From: Acidobacteriota bacterium
GTDB taxonomy: Bacteria > Acidobacteriota > Terriglobia > Terriglobales > SCQP01
Direction of reading: 5' to 3'
NCBI GenBank assembly: GCA_027314025.1
Contig: DAHVCP010000042.1
Coordinates: 1 to 64,000, forward strand
DNA: 64,000 bases
The stretch's first letter is position 1; every line of letters starts with the position of its first letter. Of the stretch, positions 41,876-50,816 are shown piece after piece. Both the position numbers and the translations under genes were made by a program. Under the pieces are notes generated by a model. That model made no database searches and was not told the DNA's origin. It saw only the letters and a program-made list of their open reading frames with translations.

Positions 41876-42880
41876 ATGCGCAGATTCAGCCGTGGGTTGT
41901 GGTTTGCGTTATTGCTAATGGTGATTCCGGCGGCGGTTCCGACCGCCTTGTCGGCGCAAATCAGCTTTGGCATTTCCGTTCATTTCGGCCCGCCGGCGAT
42001 TCCGGTCTATTCTCAGCCGGTCTGCCCAGGGCCGGGCTACCTGTGGACGCCCGGTTATTGGGCCTGGGGCCAGGGCGGCTACTACTGGGTGCCGGGCGCG
42101 TGGGTGCTGCCGCCGCAGCCGGGCCTGCTCTGGACGCCGGGCTATTGGGGCTGGGGCGCCGGCGTTTATGTTTGGCACGCCGGCTATTGGGGCCCACAAG
42201 TGGGCTTCTATGGCGGCATCAATTATGGCTTCGGCTATCCCGGCCGCGGCTACTACGGCGGGTATTGGCGCGGCGACCGGTTTTTCTACAACCGCGACGT
42301 GGATCATCTCGACGGCCGATTCCACGACGTCTACTACCGCCGCGAGGATTTCCACAATGACTCCCGCGTCAGCTTCAATGGCGGCCGCGATGGCGTGCGC
42401 GCCTGGGCTACCCCCGGGGAGCTGCGGGCGCAGCGGGAACGACGCTTTTGGGCCACCCGTGATCAGCAGCGGCACATGGTCATGGCGCGGGCCAACCGCG
42501 GCAACTGGGCCCGCTTCAACCACGGCCGCCCGGCATTCCGCGGCCGCCAGGTGCGGCGCCAAGGTGGCGGATGGCACCGCTTCAACGGCCGCGCGCCGAA
42601 TCGCCAACCGGCTTATCATGGCCGTCCCGCCTATCGCGGCCGGCCCGTTTACCACGGCCGGCCTGCCTACCGGGCCCGCCGGCCACAGCCGGCGTTTCGC
42701 GGAGGCCGCTTTCAAGGGCGGCGGTCGCAACCGCGTTATCAGGCGCGTGGTGGCCGCCCGGGCGGCCCTCCGCGCCAGCAGTTTCACGGCGCCCGCGGCG
42801 GCCGTCCCGGCAACCGCGGCCGTGGTGGCCGCAATCATGGCGGTCACGGCAACGGGCATGGCCACGGCCATCGCCGGTAA
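41876..42880 (+). CDS. Exported YXWGXW-repeat protein
   Basis: 334 aa. A signal peptide (residues 1-27, ending LSAQ) precedes several YXWGXW-type repeats (PGYWAWGQGGYYWVPGAW, PGYWGWGAGVYVWHAGYW), a Tyr/Gly-rich zone, a charged middle, and a C-terminal third rich in Arg, Gly, His and Pro (GRPGNRGRGGRNHGGHGNGH). The His-rich tail could bind metals. Family members are common in soil bacteria and of unknown function. A good Shine-Dalgarno (AAGGGAGG) precedes the ATG; a strong terminator follows. AT-rich sequence upstream (41,750-41,815) holds a loose inverted repeat CCATTA/TAATGG. Confidence 0.87.
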   Translation: MRRFSRGLWFALLLMVIPAAVPTALSAQISFGISVHFGPPAIPVYSQPVCPGPGYLWTPGYWAWGQGGYYWVPGAWVLPPQPGLLWTPGYWGWGAGVYVWHAGYWGPQVGFYGGINYGFGYPGRGYYGGYWRGDRFFYNRDVDHLDGRFHDVYYRREDFHNDSRVSFNGGRDGVRAWATPGELRAQRERRFWATRDQQRHMVMARANRGNWARFNHGRPAFRGRQVRRQGGGWHRFNGRAPNRQPAYHGRPAYRGRPVYHGRPAYRARRPQPAFRGGRFQGRRSQPRYQARGGRPGGPPRQQFHGARGGRPGNRGRGGRNHGGHGNGHGHGHRR

Positions 42881-42899
42881 CTGACGGCCGAGTGCAGGC

Positions 42900-42940
42900 A
42901 AAAGCGCCGTGCGGCACCAGCCGCACGGCGCTTTCGTTTT
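42900..42940 (+). terminator. Rho-independent terminator
   Basis: Stem AAAGCGCCGTGCGG (42901-42914), loop CACCAG, perfect return stem (42921-42934) and CGTTTT. It ends the YXWGXW gene and is the clearest terminator in the window. Confidence 0.88.
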
Positions 42941-43060
42941 CTCGCGCCTCGCGAGGCTATGGTCTCCCGCGCCCTTCCCCATTGCGCCGGACGAGCAGTA
43001 CGCGCCACGTTCGCATTGCATTGCCTACGCCGACGGCCACCTGTCGAGGCCGCCAACGGC

Positions 43061-43420
43061 CTATGCCGCCCAGGCCAATTTCCCTGCTCGGCGCGCTTTG
43101 CCGTAGCCCAGCCGGTGGACGCTTTCCAACCCTGCCCACAGCACCCAACCATGGACGGCATGCGCGGCATAGGACTTGGCCAGCGTACTGGCGGGATACT
43201 CGCGCGGGTGGCGAGCATAGCCCAAGGCGTACAGCCCATATTGATCCCCGCCGAGTTCCAATGCCGCCCCCAAAAGCTGGCCGAATCCGGCATCCAGGCG
43301 CAGTCCGCCGTGACGCGCGACGCCGGCAACCGCGCCCCAGGCAATGCCGTAGGTCCAATGCAACGCATTGCCGGCGGTTTGGCGCGCCGCGCTGGCGGCC
43401 CATGCGTGGTTTTGCGCCAT
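43061..43420 (-). CDS. Membrane protein of unknown function
   Basis: About 119 aa. Two to three amphipathic/hydrophobic helices (ALHWTYGIAWGAVAGV, FGQLLGAALELGGDQYGLYALGY, HAVHGWVLWAGLESVHRLGYG) with conserved-looking His, Gly and Tyr residues, as in small integral membrane proteins of the DUF1440/YagU type. A stop lies three codons before the first ATG, and ATG 43420 has AGGGA ahead of it. Members I recall are longer at the N-terminus, so it may be an eroded copy. Confidence 0.5.
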   Translation of the reverse strand: MAQNHAWAASAARQTAGNALHWTYGIAWGAVAGVARHGGLRLDAGFGQLLGAALELGGDQYGLYALGYARHPREYPASTLAKSYAAHAVHGWVLWAGLESVHRLGYGKARRAGKLAWAA

Positions 43421-43554
43421 GAACATTCCCTAGGAACCAGGGGATGCGCGGGAAACCGCTGGCGCTGGATGAGAGATGGCGGCGAGAACGACCGCCGGGA
43501 TATACACGAGGAGTACTGCGCTACGGAGTGCGGTGCTGCCGGCGCGCGATGCGA

Positions 43555-43788
43555 TTAGCTAGCGATAAACCTGCGCAGTTGCAACCAAAACCCTTCCAAC
43601 CGCGCGGGCGAATACCGGAGCGTCGGGATCTTCTGGCGCGCTTGCGCCAGTTCGCGGGGCGACAGCAGATGATGGTGTTGGCACTGCGGGCAATCAATCG
43701 GGACCAGGCCTAGGCGGGGGGAAGCGACGCCGGCCAAGTTCAACGGCTGTCCACAGTGTTCGCAGGCCGATGGATGTCTAGTGCTCAC
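43555..43788 (-). CDS. Small zinc-ribbon protein
   Basis: 77 aa from GTG 43788. CEHCGQ and, 22 residues later, CPQCQHHH form a four-Cys zinc ribbon; the C-terminal 30 residues are basic and helical (SPRELAQARQKIPTLRYSPAR). Longer starts in the frame (to 43974) are unlikely. GGGGGTGG may be its Shine-Dalgarno. Function unknown. About 150 nt upstream lies an intrinsic terminator on the same strand. Confidence 0.55.
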   Translation of the reverse strand: MSTRHPSACEHCGQPLNLAGVASPRLGLVPIDCPQCQHHHLLSPRELAQARQKIPTLRYSPARLEGFWLQLRRFIAS

Positions 43789-43928
43789 AATAACCACCCC
43801 CCGCTGGAGGATTCCGCCGGGGGGGTTCCCTACGCCTACTATCGTACTCGGCCCTAAAAAATGCACAGGAAAAATGGAAAATTCCGCATTTTTCTTGGCC
43901 TTTCGCAGTGCGATGGTCCGCGAAGGCA

Positions 43929-43960
43929 GGAAAAACGGGCTGATTCGATCCATCAGCCCG
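43929..43960 (-). terminator. Intrinsic terminator or attenuator reading leftward
   Basis: On the minus strand CGGGCTGA, 9-nt loop, TCAGCCCG and TTTTT form a textbook terminator. There is no gene to its right on that strand, so it may be an attenuator in the leader of the zinc-ribbon gene or the remnant of a lost gene. The region 43,789-44,144 otherwise holds no gene. Confidence 0.6.
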
Positions 43961-44144
43961 CGCAACCTGGCCAAAATAGCGGGCTGTAGGCCGTCTCAAC
44001 CCCTGTCCCTAGGGTCTATCCCCGGGGCTGCCCACCTCCGCGGTGCGCACGGTCGCCGGCGGAGCGCGGCACAGGGGTTCACCCCAGCGGCGCGGCAAGC
44101 CTGCCCCGGCGAGCTTGTTCCGGCGCCGGGCCCATAATTTTGAT

Positions 44145-46298
44145 ATGCCCAATGGTCTCGCCTCCAGTTCCAGCGCCTATCTCCGTGCCGCCGCGCATCA
44201 GCCCGTGGAGTGGCACGGCTGGGGCGAGGCGGCTTTTGCCCGTGCCCGCGAACAGAACCGCCCCATTCTGCTGGACATCGGTGCGGTGTGGTGCCATTGG
44301 TGCCATGTGATGGATCGTGAGAGCTACGAAGATGCGCGCATCGCCGAGATGATCAACCGCGATTTCATCGCCATCAAGGTGGATCGCGATCAGCGTCCGG
44401 ACGTGGATGCCCGTTATCAACTGGCCGTCGCCGCGCTCTGCGGCCAGGGCGGTTGGCCGCTGACGGCGTTTCTGACGCCGGACGGCGAGCCATTTTTTGG
44501 CGGCACCTATTTCCCGCCCGTCGAGGGCAGCGGCCGACCCAGTTTCGCTCGCGTGCTGGAAAGCATCGCCCACGCCTACCGGGAGCAGCCGGAGCAACTG
44601 AAGGAATCCGCCGCGCGCGTGGTGCAGGCGCTGGCGAGCATGGAGACGCCGCCGCCCGCCGCCGGCGCTGCGGCGCGCCTGGACGCCGCCCCCATCGCCG
44701 CCATTCTCGACGCGGCGGCGAAGACCTTCGACAGCAAAAACGGCGGCTTCGGCCACGCCCCGAAGTTCTTTCATCCGCCGGTGGTGGATCTGCTGCTCGA
44801 CCGCTTTGTACGCGACCAAGCCGCGGGGCCGGGCGGCGCGGTATTCGGCAACATCGCCTTTCTGACGCTGGAAAAAATGGCGCGCGGCGGCGTCTACGAC
44901 CAGCTGGCCGGCGGGTTTCATCGCTACAGCGTGGATGAGCATTGGGCGGTGCCGCATTTCGAGAAGATGGCCTATGACAACTCCGAGCTGCTGAAAAACT
45001 ACATTCACGCGGCGCAAGCCACCGGCGGCGAGCTTTTCCGCGGCGTGGCCCTGGACATTCTGCGCTGGGCCGATGAGGTGCTGTCCAACCGCCGTGAGCC
45101 CGGCTTCTACACCAGCCAAGACGCCGACATCTCCCTGCACGACGATGGCGACTACTTCACCTGGACGCGGGCCGAGGCGCGGGCGGCGCTGGCGCCGGAG
45201 GAGTTCGAGCTGGCGGCGGCGTATTATGGCGTCCACGAGCGCGGCCAGATGCAGCACGACCCGGCGCGCAACGTGCTGGCCGTGGCGGTTGCGCTCGAGG
45301 ACTTCGCCGCCAGCCGTCATCTGCCCATCGAGCAGGCGCGGGCCACGCTGCGCGCGGCGCGGGACAAGCTCTACGCCGCCCGCCGCCAGCGCCCGGCCCC
45401 GGCGGCGGACACGGCCATCTACGCCAACTGGAACGCCATGTTCATCGCCGCCTATTTGCAGGCCCAGGCGCTGCGCGGCCAGTTGCAAACCTCCGCCGAG
45501 GGCGGCCGCCTGGCGGCGGCGCGGGTTTTCGCCTTGCGCGCCTTGGATCGCATGCTCGCCGAGCGCGACGCCGAGCGCGGCCTGCGCCATCACCTGTACG
45601 TGGCCGATGGCGAGCCGGTCCATGGGCTGGAGGATCAGGTTTTTCCCGCGCTGGCGGCGCTGGAGGCGTTCGCGGTCACCGGCGAGGGGCGCTATTATCT
45701 CGCCGCCCGCGAATTGGCCGAGGTGATCATCCGCCGCTACTCGGATCCCGAAGGCGGCTTCACCGATCTGCCCCGGGAGGGCGCGCCGCGGCGCGGCGCG
45801 CTGGCGTCGCCGCGCAAGCCGTTGCAGGATACCCCCGCTCCCTCCGGTAACTCCGCCGCCATCGCTCTGCTTGCGCGCCTGGCGGCGCTCAGCGGCGAAG
45901 CTCGCTATGGCGAAATCGCCGCCGCCGCGCTGCGCGCCTTCGCTCCCGCCGCCGCCGGATTCGGCATTTTTGCCGGCGCCTTCGGGCTGGCGCTGCGGCT
46001 GCATTTGGCGCCTGCGGTGCAGGTGCTGATTCTGCCCGGCGAGGACGGCCAGGACGGGTTGGCCGCCAGCTTGGAGGACGAGGCCCGCGCCGCCTATCAG
46101 ATCGAACGAACGGTCATCGCCGTCAACCCGGGGCGGTTGGAAGGCTGGCCGGAGGCGCTGGCGGAAACCGTGCGCGCGTTGCCCAGTTCCGGCGGCGCCC
46201 GCGCCGTGGTCTGCCGCCATCAAACTTGCTTGCCGCCGGTGGAATCCCGCGAGGAGCTTCGCGCACAGCTCGCCGCCGGTCCGCCGTCCGCTTCCTAG
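44145..46298 (+). CDS. DUF255/thioredoxin-domain protein (YyaL/spermatogenesis-associated 20 type)
   Basis: 717 aa. The N-terminal thioredoxin-like domain has WCHWCHVMDRESYED and GWPLTAFLTPDGEPFFGGTY; the rest is an (alpha/alpha)-barrel-like region with HFEKMAYDN, FYTSQDADIS and WNAMFIAAYL. The family is conserved from bacteria to animals without a firm function. The frame is open to 44043, but CATAAT 6 nt before ATG 44145 and the family N-terminus support this start. Single-gene unit. Confidence 0.92.
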   Translation: MPNGLASSSSAYLRAAAHQPVEWHGWGEAAFARAREQNRPILLDIGAVWCHWCHVMDRESYEDARIAEMINRDFIAIKVDRDQRPDVDARYQLAVAALCGQGGWPLTAFLTPDGEPFFGGTYFPPVEGSGRPSFARVLESIAHAYREQPEQLKESAARVVQALASMETPPPAAGAAARLDAAPIAAILDAAAKTFDSKNGGFGHAPKFFHPPVVDLLLDRFVRDQAAGPGGAVFGNIAFLTLEKMARGGVYDQLAGGFHRYSVDEHWAVPHFEKMAYDNSELLKNYIHAAQATGGELFRGVALDILRWADEVLSNRREPGFYTSQDADISLHDDGDYFTWTRAEARAALAPEEFELAAAYYGVHERGQMQHDPARNVLAVAVALEDFAASRHLPIEQARATLRAARDKLYAARRQRPAPAADTAIYANWNAMFIAAYLQAQALRGQLQTSAEGGRLAAARVFALRALDRMLAERDAERGLRHHLYVADGEPVHGLEDQVFPALAALEAFAVTGEGRYYLAARELAEVIIRRYSDPEGGFTDLPREGAPRRGALASPRKPLQDTPAPSGNSAAIALLARLAALSGEARYGEIAAAALRAFAPAAAGFGIFAGAFGLALRLHLAPAVQVLILPGEDGQDGLAASLEDEARAAYQIERTVIAVNPGRLEGWPEALAETVRALPSSGGARAVVCRHQTCLPPVESREELRAQLAAGPPSAS

Positions 46299-46351
46299 GC
46301 CGGCGCGCCCCCGCCACCCGCGGCGGGGGCGCGGATGCGGCTGCGCTGATG

Positions 46352-47009
46352 CGTGGAACGGGCTTCAGCCTGTGTGCGGCGGGCTTCAGCCCGCGGGCGC
46401 CGCATTGCTTGGCGCGGGCCCCAGCGCGGCTGCCCACCCCAACGCGCGCCGCTGCGCGTTGGGGACCCCGGCTTTGGGGGCCGCGCCACTTCGCTGGAGG
46501 GCGGGCCGCAGCGAGTGCCGGCGCGCCTGCGGCGGCGGGGAATTTCGCGGCCTTTCCGCGCCTGCTTTGCTCCCCGAGCAAAAGGCGCGGCCGCGCGCAA
46601 GGCAAGCGCGCGCCGCACCGGAATCGTGGAACCGCTAGCCCGCTCCATGCGTGCCCGCGCGGGCAGGGGCGAGCATGCCGGCAAGATGCCGGCGCTCCCA
46701 GCCGCGCATGCCGCGTGCGGATGACGGGAATATGCCGGCAAGATGCCGGCGCTCCCCCGCGACGCGCGACGGGAGCTCGGACGCGGCTGCGCTGAGGCGT
46801 GGAACAGGCTTCAGCCTGTGTGCGGCGGGCTTCAGCCCGCGGGCGCCGCAAGGCAAGTGCGCGCCGCACCGGAGTCGTGGAACCGCTAGCCCGCTCCATG
46901 CATGCCGCGCGGGCAGGGGCGAGCATGCCGGCAAGATGCCGGCGCTTCCAGCCGCGCATGCCGCGTGCGGATGACGGGAATATGCCGGCAAGATGCCGGC
47001 GCGCCCAGG
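46352..47009. repeat. R3 and R4 repeats, duplicated block
   Basis: GTGGAACGGGCTTCAGCCTG (R3) at 46353 recurs as GTGGAACAGGCTTCAGCCTG at 46799, both followed by TGTGCGGCGGGCTTCAGCCC. R4, built on GCATGCCGGCAAGATGCCGG, occurs at about 46674 and 46921; ATGCCGGCAAGATGCCGGCG recurs at about 46733 and 46980. Units 46796-47009 and the ends of 46352-46758 are direct duplicates with the R1 copy inside the first. Region 46,299-47,027 has no gene. Confidence 0.85.
46404..46595 (+). repeat. R1 element, near full-length
   Basis: Starts ATTGCTTGGCGCGGGCCCC and ends AGCAAAAGGCGCGGCC. Bases 46409-46468 are identical, inverted, to 49741-49800 inside the M16-like gene. Confidence 0.85.
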
Positions 47010-47027
47010 AGACCTTTTGCCGGCGGG

Positions 47028-47759
47028 TTACCAGCGGCCGCGTTCGCCGAACATCACGATCACCTTGGCCAGCCGCTCGGCGCCATGCTGCCAGTTGAGG
47101 CGCACCGCTTGTTCGGCGGCTTCCCCCTGCCCTTTGGCGATGGCGGCGATGATGGCCTCGTGCTCACGCACCGACTCCCCGAGGTGATCAATGATGACCG
47201 TGGCGTAGAGGCGGCCATAGCGCTCGATCTGCGGCTTGATCGCCTCATGCATGCCCTTCAGCCGCGCGCCCGCGGTGGCCTCGACGATCAGGCGGTGAAA
47301 CTGCGTGTCGTAATCGAAGATCAGATTGGGGTCGGCCTCGTGGGCTTCGGCCAGCCGCCGCAGCTGGTTGTTCCACCGCTCCAATTTTTCCGTCAGTTGC
47401 ACGCGCGCGCCCTTGGCCAGGGCGTCGGTGCGGCGCGCCGCCAATCCTTCCAGCGCGCCGACCATTTGGTACAGCTCGCGGGCGTCGTCCTTGGTGAGCG
47501 GCGCCACCGCCAGCCGCGGCTTGCTGTCGTTGGAGACGGCGACGATATAGCCGTCGCGTTGCAGCATGTGCAGGGCGCCGCGGATTGGCGTGCGGCTGAC
47601 GCCGAGGGCTTGGGCCAGATCGGCTTCGACGATGCGGCTGCCGGGAGCCAGATGGCCGCGGACGATCAAATCGCGGATGCGGCGAAAGGCCATGCGCACG
47701 CTGTTGCCTTGTTCGCCGCGGGCGCTGCTTTTGGCCTGGGATGTGGCGCTGGTCGGCAT
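47028..47759 (-). CDS. GntR-family transcriptional regulator (FadR/FCD type)
   Basis: 243 aa. Winged helix-turn-helix RIRDLIVRGHLAPGSRIVEA with LAQALGVSRTPIRGAL, followed by the all-helical FCD ligand domain (LYQMVGALEGLAARR, FDYDTQFHRLIVEATAG, HEAIIAAI). The FCD metal/ligand His residues are visible (FHRL, REHEAII). Ligands of this group are carboxylic acids; here unknown. ATG 47759 has a GGGAG Shine-Dalgarno; TATACT lies upstream at 47790-47785. No metabolic operon adjoins, so its target cannot be inferred. Confidence 0.87.
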   Translation of the reverse strand: MPTSATSQAKSSARGEQGNSVRMAFRRIRDLIVRGHLAPGSRIVEADLAQALGVSRTPIRGALHMLQRDGYIVAVSNDSKPRLAVAPLTKDDARELYQMVGALEGLAARRTDALAKGARVQLTEKLERWNNQLRRLAEAHEADPNLIFDYDTQFHRLIVEATAGARLKGMHEAIKPQIERYGRLYATVIIDHLGESVREHEAIIAAIAKGQGEAAEQAVRLNWQHGAERLAKVIVMFGERGRW

Positions 47760-47865
47760 GGTGACTCCCGCGGTAAGCGTGGTTAGTATACCCAAAACCC
47801 GGTTCCGCCGCTCCGCCCGGTGGTGCGCGGCGGGGCCGCCCATTGTTGGCTTCCGCGTTTCGCGG

Positions 47866-47900
47866 GGGCCGCGCCTTTACCCGGCGGGCAAAGCAGGTGC
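47866..47900. repeat. R1 3'-end fragment
   Basis: Reverse complement of the R1 terminus (GGGTAAAGGCGCGGCC) with the preceding CCTGCTTTGCCC block, just upstream of the M16-like gene start. Confidence 0.5.
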
Positions 47901-47959
47901 GGGGAGGCCCTGAAGCTCCCTCTGCGCCCACGGCGCGCGCCGCGGCGTACGATATCCGC

Positions 47960-50551
47960 ATGCGGTGCTCACGGGCACGGGTCTGGGGTTTGTGGTGCGA
48001 AATCGCCTGGCCGGGGGCTCTCCTGGTTCTCGTTTCGCTTCTCGCGTGTACCCCGCCGCTGCTGGCGCAGGCTCCTGCCGCGCGTGTGCCGGAAATGCGC
48101 TACCAGACCCAGCGCCTGAAGAATGGCATTACCGTCATCGTTTCGCCCAACCCATCCGGCAGCGCCGCGGCGCCGGTGGCGGCGCTGGTTCTGCTTGCCG
48201 GTCCGAAGCACGGTCGGGCGCAAGTGCGCACGGTGGTTACCGCGCCTGCCGCCGACTTGGCGGCGGAGCTGTCCGCCGCCGCCGGACAACTGGCGGGTGA
48301 GGCCCGGGCCGTGGTTGCCGTCGCCGGCGCGGTTCACATCGCGCCCACGCTAGCCCTGGCAGCGCGGTTGTTGTCACCCGCGCCGCGGCTCCCCCCGGCC
48401 AAGGGCGATCCTCCGGTCCGCCGCGGCGCGCCGGGACTGCCTGCGGCGGGCGCGAAGTCGGCGTCGGCCGCTGCCGGCTACCATTCCGCGCCTGCCGCCG
48501 CGCGCCATGCCGCGGCGCCCGCCGGGCCGGCACCGGCCGCCGCCTCTCAGCGCCCGCTGGAAATGACCATCGCCTGGCCCGGTCCCACCGAAAAAGCCAA
48601 GGACGCCGCCGCCCTGGCCATGCTCGGCGAGGATCTCTTCGCCGGGCCCGATGCCCGCGAGCGCCGCTCGCTGGTCCATAAATGGCGCGCCGCGCTGGCC
48701 GTCGCCGGCGGATTGAACTTTCCCGGCAGTTGGAGCGCCTATCAAGCGCCGGGTGCATTCCGGGCCCGCGTGCTGTTCCCGCCCGGCGTCAGTCCCACGC
48801 TGGTGCGGGAGTTGGTCTTCCGCCAGATCCACGAAATCGAGGTCAACGGCATTCCGCTCGACCAGATCCAGCGTACGCAGATTTGGACGGCGGCGGAATG
48901 GCTGCGCCGCGGGCAAACCGCCGCGGCTCGCGCCCTCCGGCTGGCGCGCGCGGAGTGGCGCACCGGCTCGGCGCAGGCGGCCAACTACGTCCTGGCGCCG
49001 CTGTACGCGGTGGAACCGCATGCCATGCAGTTGGCCGCCGCGCATTATTTGAGCGATGCCCTTGGCCGCGTGCGGGTGCGGACCGCGCCGCCGCCAGCGC
49101 CGCGGGAAAATGCCGCGGGAGTGGAGGGCGCGGAAACGGGCGATGGGGAAGGGAGTCATGCGGACGGCGCCGCCGTAGCGCCGGGGGTTCCGGCGCCGGC
49201 CGCCTCTGGAATCGCGACCGCTGCCGGGCCGACGCGCCCCGCGCCGGCTTGGCGGCCACCGGCTCCGGCCTATGACGGCCAGCATCAAAACGGCCTGCGC
49301 GTCATCATCATTCCCGACCCCAGCCTGCCGCTGGTCACCGCCTGGCTCAGCGTGCCCGCGCCTCCGCCCAGCCAGCAGCCGCTGGCGCGGGCTTTGGCGC
49401 GGGTATTGCCGGCGGGTTCGCCGGGCCACACTGGCGCCGCCCTGGCCGAGGAGTTTCAAACCTTCGGCGGCAGGCTTTGGGCCCGCGCCGGCGACCGCCG
49501 TTTCATCGTCGCCGCCTCCGCCTTGGCGCCGTACATCGGCGGCATGCTGCGGCGGTTGGCGGCGGTCGCCATTCATCCCGCCATCCCCGCCGCCGCACTG
49601 GCGATGCAGCGGTTGAACGCGCCGGCATGGCGGGCCTGGCGCCAATCCAATCCGCAATGGCTGGCGCGCCAGGAGGCGCTGCGCCTGGCCGCACCTCGGT
49701 CTAGCCCTCCCCCTCCGGCGAGGGACGCGCGGCGAACCCGGGGTCCCCAACGCGCAGCGGCGCGCGTTGGGGTGGGCAGCCGCGCTGGGGCCCGCGCCAA
49801 TCATTCGATCACCCGCGCTGGCTTGCTGGCGTTTGCTCGCCAGCTGCTGCTGCCCAATAACGACGCCCGCTTGGTTATCGTTGGCGACGTGGATCCGGAC
49901 TTGGCGCGTTCGCTGTCGGCGCAATATTTCGTGGACGGCTGGCGCTTCGGCTATCCGGCGCCGCGGCCCGCGCCCAAGCCCATGTCGGCGGGCGGGAAGC
50001 TGCTGCTGGTCAGCGCGCCCGGTGCGGCCGCCGGTTTTGCGTTTGTTCCCGGTGTTCCTCCGCCATCGCCGGACAATACGCTCTACGGCGCCTGGGTTTT
50101 GGCTCGCTGGCTGAGCGCGCCGCCGCGGCGGCCGGTCTCCACCGCCGCCGCCGCTACCGCGTTACGCGCCGCGCTCAGCCGCCGCGGCGCCTTGGCGGCC
50201 GCGCCCTTGTCCGCCGCCGAGCTAGCCGCGGCGAAAGCCCGATTCCTGGCGGCGTTCATGGTCCACTGGCAGACGCAGGCGCAGCTCGCCGCCGCCTGGA
50301 CGCGGGGCAATCCGCGGGAGATGGTTACGGCCATAATGGCCGCCACGGCGCCGCAGGTGCAAACGGCGGCGCGCAAATATCTCGCTCCGCCGTTGGTGGT
50401 CGCCGCCGGCGACGCCGCCGCGCTCAAGGTGCCGCTCTCCCATTTGGCCCGCGGCGCCATCACCATCCTCAACGCCGAGGGCGCCATGATCGGCGCTTAC
50501 CCACCCGAGGGTCCGCCGCGCCGCTTTCCCCGTCGGCGGATTCCGCAATAG
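47960..50551 (+). CDS. Exported M16-like (insulinase-fold) protein without the zinc motif
   Basis: 863 aa. An export segment (ALLVLVSLLACTPPLLAQ) is followed by two M16-like halves: RLKNGITVIVSPNP opens the first and HQNGLRVIIIPDPSLPLVTAW the second. The HxxEH zinc motif and the downstream Glu are absent from both halves, so it is a non-catalytic M16 subunit (as in PqqF/YmxG-type partner proteins) or a relic. About residues 585-615 come from an inserted R1 repeat. Two more Ala/Pro-rich linkers (residues 140-195 and 375-430) are unusual. TACGAT lies 6 nt before the ATG. No catalytic partner is next to it. Confidence 0.75.
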   Translation: MRCSRARVWGLWCEIAWPGALLVLVSLLACTPPLLAQAPAARVPEMRYQTQRLKNGITVIVSPNPSGSAAAPVAALVLLAGPKHGRAQVRTVVTAPAADLAAELSAAAGQLAGEARAVVAVAGAVHIAPTLALAARLLSPAPRLPPAKGDPPVRRGAPGLPAAGAKSASAAAGYHSAPAAARHAAAPAGPAPAAASQRPLEMTIAWPGPTEKAKDAAALAMLGEDLFAGPDARERRSLVHKWRAALAVAGGLNFPGSWSAYQAPGAFRARVLFPPGVSPTLVRELVFRQIHEIEVNGIPLDQIQRTQIWTAAEWLRRGQTAAARALRLARAEWRTGSAQAANYVLAPLYAVEPHAMQLAAAHYLSDALGRVRVRTAPPPAPRENAAGVEGAETGDGEGSHADGAAVAPGVPAPAASGIATAAGPTRPAPAWRPPAPAYDGQHQNGLRVIIIPDPSLPLVTAWLSVPAPPPSQQPLARALARVLPAGSPGHTGAALAEEFQTFGGRLWARAGDRRFIVAASALAPYIGGMLRRLAAVAIHPAIPAAALAMQRLNAPAWRAWRQSNPQWLARQEALRLAAPRSSPPPPARDARRTRGPQRAAARVGVGSRAGARANHSITRAGLLAFARQLLLPNNDARLVIVGDVDPDLARSLSAQYFVDGWRFGYPAPRPAPKPMSAGGKLLLVSAPGAAAGFAFVPGVPPPSPDNTLYGAWVLARWLSAPPRRPVSTAAAATALRAALSRRGALAAAPLSAAELAAAKARFLAAFMVHWQTQAQLAAAWTRGNPREMVTAIMAATAPQVQTAARKYLAPPLVVAAGDAAALKVPLSHLARGAITILNAEGAMIGAYPPEGPPRRFPRRRIPQ
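49741..49800 (-). repeat. R1 fragment inside the M16-like reading frame
   Basis: Sixty bases identical to the inverse of 46409-46468; the flanks (49,712-49,740) also look repeat-derived. The reading frame passes through without a stop. Confidence 0.9.
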
Positions 50552-50589
50552 GCCCTCCGCGGGCCGCTGGCCCGCAATTTGGTGCGGAC

Positions 50590-50787
50590 ATTGCTTGGCG
50601 CGGGCCCCAACCCCGCCGCTGGCGGGGCGTCCCGCTTGCGCGCCGGCTGGGCCGGGGACCCCAGCCCGCCCCAGCCCAGCCGGCACGTCGCCGGGGGCCG
50701 CGCCGCTTCGCTTGCCGGGGGCGGGCCGCAACGATTGCCGGCGCGCCTGCCTTGCTCTCCGAGCAAACGGCGCGGCCCCTGCGAGAG
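50590..50787 (+). repeat. R1 element, near full-length
   Basis: From ATTGCTTGGCGCGGGCCCC to CCGAGCAAACGGCGCGGCCC and GCGAGAGG. Closest in block order to the copy at 27,566-27,775. Lies between convergent M16-like and DinB genes. Confidence 0.85.
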
Positions 50788-50816
50788 GCCGTCCGCGCCC
50801 CCAGAAAACGCCGCCT

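Noticed and set aside
46226-46795. Plus and minus ORFs across 46,226-47,000 (up to 278 codons)
   Set aside because: They are translations of R1/R3/R4 repeats in several frames, with no family and no ribosome-binding site.
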